DNA of 64,000 nt from Ulota crispa (Eukaryota; Streptophyta; Bryopsida; Orthotrichales; Orthotrichaceae), in assembly GCA_963920765.1 (NCBI GenBank), contig OY987246.1, positions 3,784,501-3,848,500 on the forward strand. Direction: 5' to 3'. A program made the translations under genes and the position numbers. Below the pieces are notes generated by a model. That model ran no database searches. It worked only from the letters and a program-made list of their open reading frames with translations, and had not been told where the DNA came from. The stretch's first letter is position 1. Every line of letters starts with the position of its first letter. Of this stretch, positions 55,001 to 64,000 are shown piece by piece.

Positions 55001-58000
55001 ACAAACAACCGCCACGCCTGACAATGACATGTTCCGCACTTCCTCGTCATCTCTTCCCACCCGATACTTCTCAGCATCTGGAAAAGAAAGAATCTCTTTC
55101 ATCGGGTTAATCTGATCGGGCCCAACCTGTGAGGCATTCAGTTCGGGTAGTCCAGGGGCTCCGAATCGCCGAGGCAGTGTGTTCCGAACCGTCTGATTCT
55201 CCACGTCGTGCCCAAGCAGACGGTGATAGATGTATCTGTGCCAAAACACCACGTTCCCATGCGTTAGTCCCGCACCTTCTGTGACCTCCTGATCTCATTC
55301 CGTGACAGAAACACCCTTTCAAACAACACACTCCGTCGAACGTCACGAGTTTACCAGACGTTCCAAAACCGCTCAATCTACGTCTCTCCGCTTACCCGCT
55401 CACGCTCGTCTCATCCACAGCGAACGTCTTCATAGCCACTTGCATCCGATCAAAGCTTGTACTCTTCCATACGAAGTCCACGCTGAAGTTGTGATTCACG
55501 TCGATAGGAACGCCCTGCACTCTCCAAATGTTACAACCATGCCCCTCTGCAAACGACGTGGCCCGGACTGGACCTCCGCACTTGGACACGAACACACAAA
55601 CACACACACACACTCATTCTGCGCATCCTTCAGAATCGGTCGCACGGGATCTACCTGGCTGGCGCGCAACTCCAGAGCCACCTCCTCCTGAGCCGTCAGT
55701 TTTATCTGCACATCACGCTGAATCCAGTCAAGTCCATGTTGATACATCCGCACCATCTAGTTCGCCTCGTTGCTACAAACACACATTCACCCATCGACGT
55801 AAGCAGGCGTCGACCCTAGCCTACACCTCCGGCAGGTCCGCGCCAGCACGTACCACATGACCCACAGACTGCCATCCGGAGTGCGTTCCATCGCCAGGAT
55901 AACGCAGACGCAGCTCGTCTCCCGGAACCAACCGCAACTCGTTGTCCTCCTGCACCGATTTATCCCCATCCATGCCACCTCATTACCGTGAAACGACTGC
56001 GAATCTCGAACATGAAGAACTCCAAACAACCGAATGGTCTCAAGCTCCAAGGTTACGCCACACCAACCTTGGGGAACACGAAGTACGCCACTCTCTTCTT
56101 GTTTAGACCCACGTCCCACCGGACTGTGATGCTGTCCTTGCTCTGAGACTCTTTCATCATCTGCAACTCAAGCATGACAAGCTTTGTCAAATATCCAAAC
56201 TACCCATCAGAACTCAATCGGTGCAGCCCGAGCTTTTTCATAACCTACCGACCGACACCGCATCGGGATCTCGAACACGGTCTCGAAGAACAACACACCT
56301 CGCAACTCAAACTGTACCAACTGAGACGCAGGTTCTAGGCACTGTCGCCTGGAACGCAACGCACTATCTGAGGACCACACCCAAGGAGTGCAGCTCAGCC
56401 TTCACACCCTCTCCTTCAAGCATCACTTCCCATCCACATCCCATTCAAAACGGCACGCCCGTACCTTGTCATAGTCGGCCTCCAGCTTCACCAACGGGCC
56501 AAACACGTTTTGATACTGCCAAAAAGAATCAACGCGTCAACCGTCACACCTATGCTCTTTGCACAACACCACAGCCACAATAGCGCCAGGCAGCCTACTC
56601 GGCAAACAAAACCACACCCGTAACTCCACATTCTCTTGCGTCACGAACCGACTCACATCTAAGCAGTGGATCTCCCGCCGCAACACTATAGAAGCGTCCA
56701 TCCGGTCACCAACATCATCACCCACTCACCTGATAAGCGTCCTCGTATCTCAGTGCCACGGGCTGCGGTTCGTCATCCACGCCAGGCTTCTCCAGATCCT
56801 CCAAACTGGCCTCCGGATTCGTCTTCCACAGCTCCTCCACCTTGTTTATTTGCTGAGCACTTATTTGCCGTGCCCTCAGCTGTTCCTGTTCCGACGGAAC
56901 CTGTCACCCCAACATTCAAGTCAGAGACCCACACCGAACATCCTGAGGCGACATATCCAAGGCACAAATGCAACATCACGGTGCTCCCCGCAAGTCCTCA
57001 AACTCCGTCCCGACGTCCAACTATCCCACGCACTCAACGTCTACGCTTCAGAAAAGATTCTGCAAAACCAGGATCATAAGCTGCGGGCATCGAACTCATC
57101 AGATTGCCCGGTGCCCACCTTGACCAACCAATCCAAGAAGCACCGGTCGTCGATCAGGGGTAGCCATTGGCTCAGGTCCCAATTCATATCCTTCAATCCG
57201 TTCACGCTCAAACAAGGCTCCCGGCAAAGAAGCACCACCACGCTTTCGGACTTCGCCGGAATGAACCCCAGCAAGAACACGTTTCGGCACCCGCAGTTGT
57301 AGCATTCCAGGATCGTCTCTCCCAACGGGCTGTCCTTGTGCAAACAGACCTCTTTGTGCTTCGCCCGCACCTGAAAGTTTGAAAGCACCTGTCAGATTCG
57401 ATCAAACACGCCCCAACAATATCCCACCTGGATGTGGCAACACATGCATTTACAGGAGATGCCATCAAGTTCTACACGAAATACCACGGAAACTATACCG
57501 GACACGACGACGACAAGACTTCTACCCCTTTCATGGACTCCATCTCAAAATATCTATTTCACCACAAGAAAAACAGCTCCAAAGGTAACACATCTAAGTA
57601 GAATGCCGTGCTCATCTCAGCATTCTCAATTCCAATAGCTGAGCGACTTCAACGACACCGACATATTTCTCTCCGTGCTAGATTACTACCGGGTGATCCC
57701 AGAGTTTCCTCAGTAACATTTGATGCAGAGGTCAAAACAATCATTTCGAACCCTCTCGACAATCCAATACCAATGCTTCCACGTCCAGGCCTGCGCAGAA
57801 ATGCTAACCATCCTGAAAACCTAAAAACTCACAAGGCAAAGATGTTCATTGTGATCAATTCGCACAAGGCGCACCAATGCATCCCTACGGAATCGCCCGG
57901 ATTTCCGGAAGAATGCACTGTTTTCTGCCCCGAAAACTTGAAGCCGTGATGGCCATAAATCCAGAACTAAACACCGAAATCAGGATCCGATATTCTCGTC

Positions 58001-59136
58001 CAAAAACAAACCGAGCAAATCTAACCTCATCTGGATGCCCTAAATTGTGCAACCCCTCTACATACGATGAAGACATGTCGAAACTTAGCCCTGAGGACGG
58101 AAATATAGAGTGGTGCCACAATATGTCCCCGAATTCACCAGATGATTGACGATATGCGTCTCAGATCTATTGCCCCGCGGTTCACAAACCATTCGGTAGC
58201 ACGTCTACACGTTGCACCGCATGGCAAATCGAAAACACGTCTCCAACTTCACGTCCAAGGACTTACCGAACGACCCTCAGCTCATCACAGTGCCCGCCAT
58301 CCTCGTCACAATATCTTCGACCTGAACCCTAATTCGGTTGACGGCACGAAAGACGTTCAAAAATCACTGCATGGTTGATCATGTGCGACTCGGACGTCTT
58401 GCCCTGTGAGTTAGATAACCGTCTCGGCACGCCGGTTCACTACACCACCTGATACGGGCCGAAGCATCCAATTCGCGTCCATGAATCTAGGCGAACAAAC
58501 TCACTCTCATAAAGGAGCCCGCCATCCTGACAGAAACTGATCATCGTCTCGAACCTGAAGTCCTGAACCCTAATTCCAGGAAAAATACGCTCCACGACAC
58601 GAAAAGGTTCGTAAATTCACCAGATGATTCACGATGTGCGACCCCGAGGTATTCCCCCGCGAGTTGCAGAACCATTTCCGGCACGACGGCACGTTACACC
58701 GCATGATGCAAGCCGGATTGTGAATCCCACAGTACTTGCACGCGTGCTCCGGCAGATGCCGCTTCCAATACTCGACGTTGTCCTCATCTCCGACGTCCTC
58801 GAAATTCAGCTCGCTAATCCCTGCCACCACGCCGGCAACGAGTTTCCCTTCCTCCGAATCTCCGGCCACGCTCCCTCGCCCATCCCCGACGCTGATCGGA
58901 CTGCCCAAACCCTCCCCGACTGAGGGCTCCGTCCACACCGGTCGCGGCTCCGCTATGAAGCCCGGGTACTCGTAATCGTCGCCCTGCGTGTTCAATTCCA
59001 GAAACGTGTACGCATCTGCCTGCGACGGTCGCAGATGCTGCTGTTGCAGTTGTTGCAGTTGTTGCAGTTGCTGCTGCTGTTGTTGCTGCTGTTGCTGCAA
59101 GGCCACCTCGAAGAGCGAGGACGACTGGCCGGCCAT
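49023..59136 (-). CDS. UPF1: UPF1 RNA helicase of nonsense-mediated mRNA decay, 25 coding exons
   Basis: UPF1 is the ATP-dependent SF1 RNA helicase that marks and remodels mRNPs in nonsense-mediated decay in the cytoplasm. Exons (minus strand): 58621-59136, 57119-57370, 56730-56900, 56465-56515, 56068-56160, 55854-55949, 55655-55705, 55396-55514, 55127-55235, 54673-54795, 54391-54462, 54069-54140, 53816-53882, 53271-53413, 52972-53043, 52659-52787, 52231-52386, 51925-52038, 51553-51651, 51373-51450, 51068-51202, 50584-50812, 49602-50245, 49228-49341, 49023-49130. All introns are GT-AG (97-1250 bp) and the sum is 1270 codons, near the 1254 of Arabidopsis. Landmarks: poly-Q at 14-33, Cys/His zinc domain about 131-256, Walker A GPPGTGKT at 503-510, DEST from 649, GDHCQLGP from 674, VDSFQG from 839, NVALTRAR from 873, and a Gly/Gln-rich tail with many SQ and TQ sites, the usual phosphorylation targets. 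The start has a strong context (GCCATGG). No defect is seen, so the gene is probably functional. Confidence 0.95.
58135..58448 (-). pseudogene. Two decayed tandem copies of the exon 1 end inside UPF1 intron 1
   Basis: 58135-58219 and 58364-58448 each align without gaps, 85 bp against 85 bp, with the exon 1 end plus donor at 58617-58701. Shared landmarks on the minus strand are CGGTG(T/C)AACGTG, a CGGGG/CAGGG core, and TCGCACAT or ACGCATAT before the donor. The left copy keeps CATCTG|GTGAAT, an intact donor. The coding frame is lost in both (for example a TAG in the left copy). The DNA between units is also repeated (cctgaaccctaattc, gcccgccatcct), so the unit is about 230-250 bp. Confidence 0.75.
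59036..59098 (-). repeat. CAG/CAA tract encoding poly-Q in UPF1
   Basis: On the minus strand CAG and CAA codons encode a run of glutamines broken by single leucines, residues 14-33. Arabidopsis UPF1 has no comparable tract at this place. A second, shorter glutamine run (seven residues) lies in the last exon at about 49050-49072. Length is likely to vary between individuals. Confidence 0.85.
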
Positions 59137-59388
59137 GGCGGATGGGCACCTGCGCTAGGGTTTGGCGCTCATGAGCTATGGCGTGCCTGCACTTGCCAAT
59201 GGAAATGGAAAGAATAAAAGGAAGTGTGAGCGCTGGTGGGTGCGTCTGCTTCGATTGATGAAAGGAGAGCACCGTCCTTCAGGTTTTCAAAGCTCGAGCA
59301 ATATTGGTTTGGTTCTGGTTTCACACTGCGCCAGGACCAGAGGACCGGGATGGGTTCTCTTACCTTTGAGTTTACCTTTGAGTCCACC
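59137..59388 (-). promoter_or_regulatory. UPF1 5' UTR and proximal promoter with a telo-box-like motif
   Basis: Only about 250 bp separate the UPF1 start codon from the N3 MITE. On the minus strand AAACCCTAG (59155-59163) lies 19-27 bases before the ATG. It matches the core of the plant telo-box (AAACCCTA), which is common near the start of housekeeping genes. No TATA box is evident. The transcription start is not determinable from sequence. Confidence 0.45.
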
Positions 59389-59796
59389 AAGGTAGAAGCA
59401 CCCAAATGCGACACTTACCTCACATGTGGTAATTTGAAGAGTCTTTTGAGGATGTAATGGCATGTACTTGTTAGGGAATGATTGCAAAAATGTTTTTGGA
59501 ATTTTTTAAGATTGTACGAATAAATTATGGATTGTTGAAGGTAACTCTCTAGATTGATTTATTGTGAACAATAGACCTCTGAAAAAGCGACATTAAATAT
59601 ATTATGTCATGACAACAAAAAGATCATGTCACACCCAATCATAAATAGCCACCTACATAATTTTTGTTCCCTTATGTCAACTTGTGTGTCTGATTTGGGT
59701 GCATAAATGTCTTGTTTGGGCGCAGGAGCGCTTACTTTCAAGTTTAATTTTAGATGTCACTAAACGACTAGTATTACATTTGGGTGTTTCTACATT
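59389..59796 (+). mobile_element. Family N MITE (N3), upstream of UPF1
   Basis: Ends AAGGTAGAAGCACCCAAATG... and ...ATTTGGGTGTTTCTACATT. It matches N1 and N2. It lies about 250 bp upstream of the UPF1 start codon and may form part of the promoter or bound it. Confidence 0.65.
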
Positions 59797-60380
59797 ATTA
59801 TTGGAAAGCTCTCAACAACTCACAAAATGTACAACCATCCTTCCCATAGTGTAAAATTATAACCAACTAAGTACTATCTTTGGAAGCACATAACAAACTC
59901 TTAAAACTAAAACAATAGATTCTAATATTGAAAATTAGACAACCATTATCTATATCTTTTAAAGAATCCCATGGATTCATTTTGGATGAAAAGTAAAGAG
60001 TTTGAGTGTAACTATGAGTTGCATTCCATGCATATTATAAATGGAATAAAGTAAAATTTGGGGGCATGGGGATAGAAGGCATGGGGATAGGGGGAGTGGG
60101 GACAAGGGGCATGGGGATAGAGGCGCATATGGATAGGGGACACGGGGATCAACCCGTTGGTACAAGAGGTGAGTAAACTAGTATAATCCATAAAACAAAG
60201 CTAAACTAAAAAAAAGTTTAACTTGTCATAGCAAATCATCCTTAGGAAAGGAAAAAACATGGAAATGGTAAGGCAAATCTCCAAAATGTGTCATGCTAAT
60301 TTCACAAATGTTCTATATGAACTATGATTTGTCATGACATGTTAAACAAATTTTCATTTAGCTTTGTTGGATGGATTCTA
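59797..60380. other. Intergenic with a GGGGATAG-type minisatellite
   Basis: No gene. 60060-60150 is an irregular run of catggggatag and gggggagtgggg units, similar in composition, in mirror orientation, to the CCAT-rich array at 31716-31884. The rest is AT-rich and unremarkable. Confidence 0.5.
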
Positions 60381-60716
60381 CAGTGGTGCTTGGTTAGTGT
60401 CAACCTTTGTAAGAGCAACAATTGGATAAGATCATTGCCCCACTCCCCTTTTGCTCTATAGCATGTATTATGAGCTTGGTTAAGGTCAAGTGCTTGCATA
60501 TAGTCAACATTTTCTTTTCATCAATTCCTAATTTGACTCCTTAGTTAGAAAGGCGTTTGGTTAGTGTACCAAAAACATGGGTGGAAAAGCACCTCCAAAG
60601 TTGCAACCCTTATTACTAGGGAACTAACACAAATGAAGGGATTGTTTATGATCAATGCTTGGATAAGGTTAACACTTTCTACAAGCCCAAAGTGTTGACA
60701 CTAACCAAGCACCACT
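60381..60716. mobile_element. MITE (family R)
   Basis: Ends CAGTGGTGCTTGGTTAGTGT... and ...ACACTAACCAAGCACCACT form an inverted repeat of about 24 bp, 336 bp apart. A third, internal tttggttagtgt lies near 60556. Target duplication is unclear, possibly TA. No coding. Confidence 0.65.
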
Positions 60717-60946
60717 TTATAATGGTTGTCCAATTTCCAATATTAGAGCTTATTGTTTCAATTTTGAGAATTTGTTATGTACTTGCAAAGATAGTACTAG
60801 CTTAGTCATAATTTTACACCCTAGGGAAGATTGTTACTCCGAATAACATTTTTATTGTGTTGTGTAAAGGGTTCCAAAAATGATGGTCAAGGGTTAATCT
60901 ACTCTACATCCTACCTCCCAAGTCTTACTTAAATTTGCACGTCTTA

Positions 60947-61071
60947 AGGGTATGTTCACACTTGAAGGTAGGAGGGGTATTAGTAATATGAATGCAGTCT
61001 AAAGGTGTGTCCAAATACATCTTACTTTCCTTCGCTACTACCACTCTTAACACCAAATGTGAACATACCCT
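60947..61071. mobile_element. Short MITE (family S), TA duplication
   Basis: Ends AGGGTATGTTCACA... and ...TGTGAACATACCCT are exact mirrors, with TA outside on both sides. At 125 bp it is the smallest element here. TA suggests Tc1/mariner; a TTA reading (PIF-type) is less consistent. Confidence 0.65.
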
Positions 61072-62426
61072 TATTGATTAAGAGCTAAAAGTTGGGATGT
61101 GGCAATTCACACTCTGTCCTATGTTGCACTTTACTAGAATATGCTTGTATGGTAGCCTTATTTGGAAGTAATGGTGCCAAGGAGATGGGACTTTGCTTAA
61201 AAATTAGGTGAAGCATTTTGCTTGACCCAAGTTTGAGCCCAAGTCCCACCAATTTTTTGCCAAAAGTATTAAAGGCTTTCTTTGATATTCATTTTTTCCC
61301 TTTATAACTCAACAAAGCTAGGATCTTGTGTTGAGCTTAGGGAGGTTACTCCTAGAAAGTTAAGGTAACCTGTGAGAAATAAGAGTATTTTATTAGACCC
61401 TACATATACACAATTTTTGACATTTAAATCCACTCTAAAGTATGTACTTTCCCACAATGATTAATAAAAGCCACCTTGTAAAATTCATTTTGATTCAAAA
61501 AAATTTGTTACCCTATCCATTTTCTATGCAACTTCCAATTTGGGAATTGGAACTATATAATTCACCTTATAGTATTGCTCACATAGTCTTTTGTTTTACA
61601 ATAGTAACCTCCCAAAGTGTTGAGGCAAGACTTGGACAAATGGGACATGGGGCAAAGTGAGAATTGCCCGTAAAAGTTCTTGACCATGCTTGCTAGCCTA
61701 GTTCTCCTTTTAGTAGAATATTTGTTTTCACATTAAGGATATGGTTTCAATGTATTATTTAGCTCTGAACTAACTTTTGGTTAACGTAAAGCTCCAATCA
61801 AATTGAGATATTAAGATTTGTACTTACTAAACAACATAGGACTTTTGAGCAACAAATGGCGCTTCTACAAAGAAATCCTTACGCTCAAGTACAAGACATT
61901 TTAAGCATCCACAATATATCAAAAATTGAATTCTTTTTACTTTAGAATCCCAACAAATGATGCTCTTTGGTGATATGGTTGATTGCCCATTATCAACTTT
62001 TGGATCCATTTGTGCAAGTTCTTTTCTTGACCTTGCAAATGTTTACATTTGGGAGTGTTTGGTATAGGATCATATTGTTTGCTTAATATGTGACTGACAT
62101 TGGAGAAGATTGTGTCCACCATTCTATCTCTTTTTAAAAATTTAATGCAATGAGGGATTAATGGACTCCAATTGGCATTGTTGTAATATGTGCCACACAT
62201 ACATTCAAAAACATTTAAGATTATTTGTTGTTAATTGCTGAAATAAAGTAAAATCTAGCACAATTGGAAGAATTAGCTTTATTCTTTGTCATTATTCCAT
62301 AATCCATTATTAGAAATTCAATGCAATCCAATAAAACAAATCAATGTGATGCAATGCTATCATTTTACAAGGGTTTTTCATTAATAAATCTAGGGTTATT
62401 GGTTGTATCCATGTCTAGATAATTGC
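61072..62426. other. Intergenic, nothing recognised
   Basis: About 1.35 kb of AT-rich DNA. Short frames on both strands have no recognisable content. No inverted-repeat element, tRNA or promoter is supported. Confidence 0.4.
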
Positions 62427-63136
62427 TTAACCCCTGAACGGTCCTTGGGGTTGGCTCTACGGGATTGTATACGTTCACTTTGCGCCTGTTCCCTCTCGGC
62501 TCACACTCATCACTGCTCACGCTCATTGCAGCTCACGTTCCCTTCCTCTCGCGCCTCTCTTTTCTCTCGTACCTCACGTTTGCTTTGTAGAATACATACT
62601 CAACGCATACGGCCACAGAGGGCGTTCGTTCCTGACGTTCAGGGTGAAACAAATGAGTCATTTTCAAAAAGAGAGTTAAAGTTATTAAGAGTTTTGATTT
62701 ACAAATAATAAGAACAGCCCTTGCATGATTTCTTATAAAACTTGAGTTTAGAATTTTTCCAATTAAAACAAGAACATATGAAATACGATGCGTACTGCAA
62801 CATACTCACCACTGAGATCAGCATTTCTGAGAATCACGTCAATTTTATTTAAAACTTAAGTTTTTTTTGCCTATTCCAAAGTAAACCTACCCTGACACAC
62901 ACACTCTGTAATTGCACATTTCGTATGAATCGTGAGAATCTCGTGTACTATACAATTTGACTTGAACAGAAAACATCCCATGTCAAGTTCTGAACACATA
63001 TTTATCCAAGGCACTACAGTAAGAAGAGTTGAGTATACTGTGAAAAACACTCATAACAAGGAGACAATGGTACAAAATGATTTGAACAAACACAGCACAG
63101 ACCACTTTCAAATGACAATACTTCGAGTTAGTCACG
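62427..63136. other. GC-richer stretch with a possible TTAA element end, 3' of the maturase frame
   Basis: 62427-62430 is TTAA followed by CCCCTGAACGGTCC, like the left end of a TTAA element, but no matching right end is found before the window edge. 62440-62640 is GC-rich with ctcac/ctcgc-like runs. A weak resemblance to group II intron domain V was considered and rejected. The rest is unremarkable. Confidence 0.3.
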
Positions 63137-64000
63137 TTAATGAGGCATTTCACATCTGATTTCCTCTTGAATGCGATCGACCTCCAAATCCAATTGATGG
63201 AAATAGATGTTCCCCAACATCGGAGACAAAACGCTTCCTTCAGGCATGTCCTCGTCCGTCGACGTGTCGATCCAAATGGTTTCCAGTTTAAACATCTGCC
63301 TCAACAGATCTAAAAAAGCTTCATCTTCAATTTGCTCAGCTAAGATTTTCAACAACCGGTGCTGCACGCTAACATGATCTGTTATGCGAACATCAAACTG
63401 TAAAAACCATGTGATCCCTTTCCAGCCGTACTTGACAGACTTGAGAGCAGAATGAACACTGGCACCTGGTCGAACCTTGGAAGAGAACACAGGTTCATAG
63501 ATCCTCTCCAAGACCCCTCGAATTGCCTCTTGAATGACTTGATCCTTGGGCCGGACAGACACCCACTGTCTCGCCTCTCCACGGCCCCGCTTTGCAATGT
63601 CAAGTCGTTCCAAAGGTTTGAACGAATAAGATCCAATCCGCAATAAATGTGCCGCTTCTTTGAACCAGTTCCAGTTAATCTCTCCTGAACGCAACGATCG
63701 GTTCTCCTTGGGAAGATGTGAGACTTCGAGTTCATTACTAGCTAAAGTCCAGTTCCTGCGCCGTTCGCTCAGTCTTTCATGCGCTGCTGCTAACACTTGA
63801 GGATCTCCGATTACAGCAACAACGTTGTCGACTTTGCCTTCGTTGTTTCGGTTAAATCTCCATAGTATGTCCTCTTGTAATTGTACGGTTCCGCCAGACA
63901 GTTCCTCCTGAAACTCAGTTCTGTTGCTCTCTTGATCGTAGCGAGATTTCATGTAGTAATCCGGATCTCTCTCGGTCTGTAGCTCACCTTCGCCGTCAAT
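63137..64000 (-). CDS. Mitochondrial-type group II intron reverse transcriptase/maturase (matR-like), partial
   Basis: Open from the right window edge for 287 codons to TAA at 63137-63139; the true start lies outside. Group II maturases bind and help splice their intron RNA in organelles. Seen here: the N-terminal RT region (K-P-L-E-R-L-D-I-A-K-R-G-R-G-E, then V-I-Q-E-A-I-R and Y-E-P-V-F), an F-L-Q-F-D-V block at the place of the first catalytic aspartate, and E-G-S-V-L-S-P-M-L-G-N-I-Y-F-H-Q-L-D, which matches plant matR (G-N-I-Y-L-H-K-L-D). The frame stops before the YADD block and before the maturase domain X. Either it is truncated, or it continues in another exon: a donor-like AT|GTGAAATG overlaps the last codons. 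It could be a nuclear gene for an organelle protein or transferred mitochondrial DNA. Confidence 0.7.
   Translation of the reverse strand: MDGEGELQTERDPDYYMKSRYDQESNRTEFQEELSGGTVQLQEDILWRFNRNNEGKVDNVVAVIGDPQVLAAAHERLSERRRNWTLASNELEVSHLPKENRSLRSGEINWNWFKEAAHLLRIGSYSFKPLERLDIAKRGRGEARQWVSVRPKDQVIQEAIRGVLERIYEPVFSSKVRPGASVHSALKSVKYGWKGITWFLQFDVRITDHVSVQHRLLKILAEQIEDEAFLDLLRQMFKLETIWIDTSTDEDMPEGSVLSPMLGNIYFHQLDLEVDRIQEEIRCEMPH

Noticed and set aside
62560-62615. Group II intron domain V candidate on the minus strand (GCCGTATGCG)
   Set aside because: The 5' strand resembles domain V, but no pairing 3' strand follows at the right distance. A covariance-model search for domain V would be decisive.

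Overview
The window looks like nuclear DNA of a streptophyte (a land plant or a charophyte alga). Three things point there: a complete plant-type UPF1 gene whose exons match the Arabidopsis protein almost end to end, a Ty3/gypsy chromovirus fossil, and many small inverted-repeat elements of plant style. The genus cannot be named from the sequence. The DNA is AT-rich and very repeat-dense. Genes stand out as islands of higher GC.

Layout. 1-6380: an old, broken Ty3/gypsy chromovirus that runs off the left edge and holds a nested insertion; its 3' LTR ends inside a small transposon. 6381-22340: no gene recognised, mainly nested non-autonomous DNA elements. 22350-26275 and 37315-42000: two copies of a segmental duplication, each with about 2.5 kb of upstream DNA and one intronless gene for an unrecognised multi-pass membrane protein. 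Copy 1 is open; copy 2 has one in-frame TGA. 26280-37300 and 42000-47550: more nested elements, minisatellites and a head-to-tail chain of four TA-flanked MITEs. 49023-59136, minus strand: UPF1, the RNA helicase of nonsense-mediated decay, in 25 exons encoding 1270 residues; every junction I placed is GT-AG and keeps frame. Its first intron holds two decayed tandem copies of the end of exon 1. 59390-62430: MITEs and unremarkable AT-rich DNA. 63137-64000, minus strand: part of a mitochondrial-type group II intron reverse transcriptase/maturase reading frame that leaves the window on the right.

Repeat families, with letters used here only: A, B, C, D, E, G are TTAA-flanked elements starting CCCCT (piggyBac- or Kolobok-like); F is a roughly 250-600 bp MITE with 4-bp target duplications; I is hAT-like with 8-bp duplications; J, M and N start AAGGTAG; L is TA-flanked; H, P, O and U are fold-back or inverted-repeat elements; K, Q, R, S, T are single or low-copy inverted-repeat elements. 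Nesting gives a relative history: for example A inside C, A inside A inside J, F inside B, F inside J, and the LTR element inside B. The duplicated membrane genes and UPF1 show no evident functional link. The most unusual features are the membrane gene pair with diverging in-frame repeats, the exon copies in UPF1 intron 1, and the very regular TTAA insertion record.
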